In this document: positions 31,218 through 31,342 of the stretch, piece after piece
How the letters are laid out: each line of letters starts with the position of its first letter
How positions within the stretch are numbered: position 1 is the first letter of the stretch
Assembly (NCBI GenBank): GCA_009602725.1
Contig: WELB01000140.1
Location: forward strand, 11,802 to 43,143
Reading direction: 5' to 3'
DNA: 31,342 nt
Source: Spirogloea muscicola
Taxonomy: Eukaryota > Streptophyta > Zygnematophyceae > Spirogloeales > Spirogloeaceae
Translations under genes and position numbers: made by a program
The notes under the pieces: model-generated
The model's input: only the letters and a program-made list of their open reading frames with translations
What the model was told of the DNA's origin: nothing
Database searches by the model: none

Positions 31218-31342
31218 AGTCGAGTGCAGACTAAACAATGCTACATAATACGGAGACCTAATCTAAGGTACCTAAGATGACATTAGTACCCACGGGTGAG
31301 CACAAACAAATCTGACAAGCTAACTTGGGGAGCTGGAGCGCC
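31218..31342. other. window edge, nothing recognised
   Basis: The last 125 bp show no open frame, repeat or mot. Confidence 0.4.

Overview
The window is nuclear DNA from a eukaryote, most likely a green alga (Chlorophyta). It holds two long, very intron-rich genes on the minus strand, each with a GC-rich 5' end, in an otherwise mid-GC sequence. The reconstructed helicase follows the land-plant ASCC3 homologue (Arabidopsis DExH14 type, recalled from memory) closer than the human one, and a TGTAA poly(A) motif of chlorophyte type lies just past its stop. The genus cannot be told from the sequence.

Layout. 1-250: GC-rich promoter-like segment with an 11-unit CCG run, ACGT-core boxes in a hairpin, and two facing E2F-type sites; the gene it serves is probably outside the window. 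418-517: 5'-truncated 3' tail of a retroelement. 529-1730: no gene seen. 1731-16766 (minus): an ASCC3/Slh1-type double-cassette Ski2-like helicase, about 48 exons and about 2,160 residues. I rebuilt it exon by exon using splice sites, reading phase and family conservation. It has one apparent 1-nt deletion and one GC-AG intron. 16767-17560: GC-rich upstream region and a short dispersed repeat. 17559-18535: a tandemly duplicated host unit, one copy of which carries a longer retroelement fragment. 18571-18890: a possible small plus-strand gene. 19225-30891 (minus): a full-size PDR/ABCG transporter (NBD-TMD-NBD-TMD), about 33 exons, with a second GC-AG intron and an uninterrupted (CA)283 tract (566 bp) ending 4 nt from a 3' splice site. 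30892-31342: its upstream region, with an inverted copy of the repeat seen at 17320.

The two genes have unrelated jobs: rescue of collided ribosomes or alkylation repair (ASCC3), and membrane efflux (ABCG/PDR). Nothing here ties them into one pathway. The strongest unusual signals are the giant TG tract at a splice acceptor, the retroelement insertion whose empty site survives as a neighbouring tandem copy, the two GC-AG introns, the helicase frameshift, the inverted 70-bp repeat upstream of both genes, and the strong phase-0 and AG|GT bias of the introns. I found no tRNA, rRNA, CRISPR or complete mobile element.
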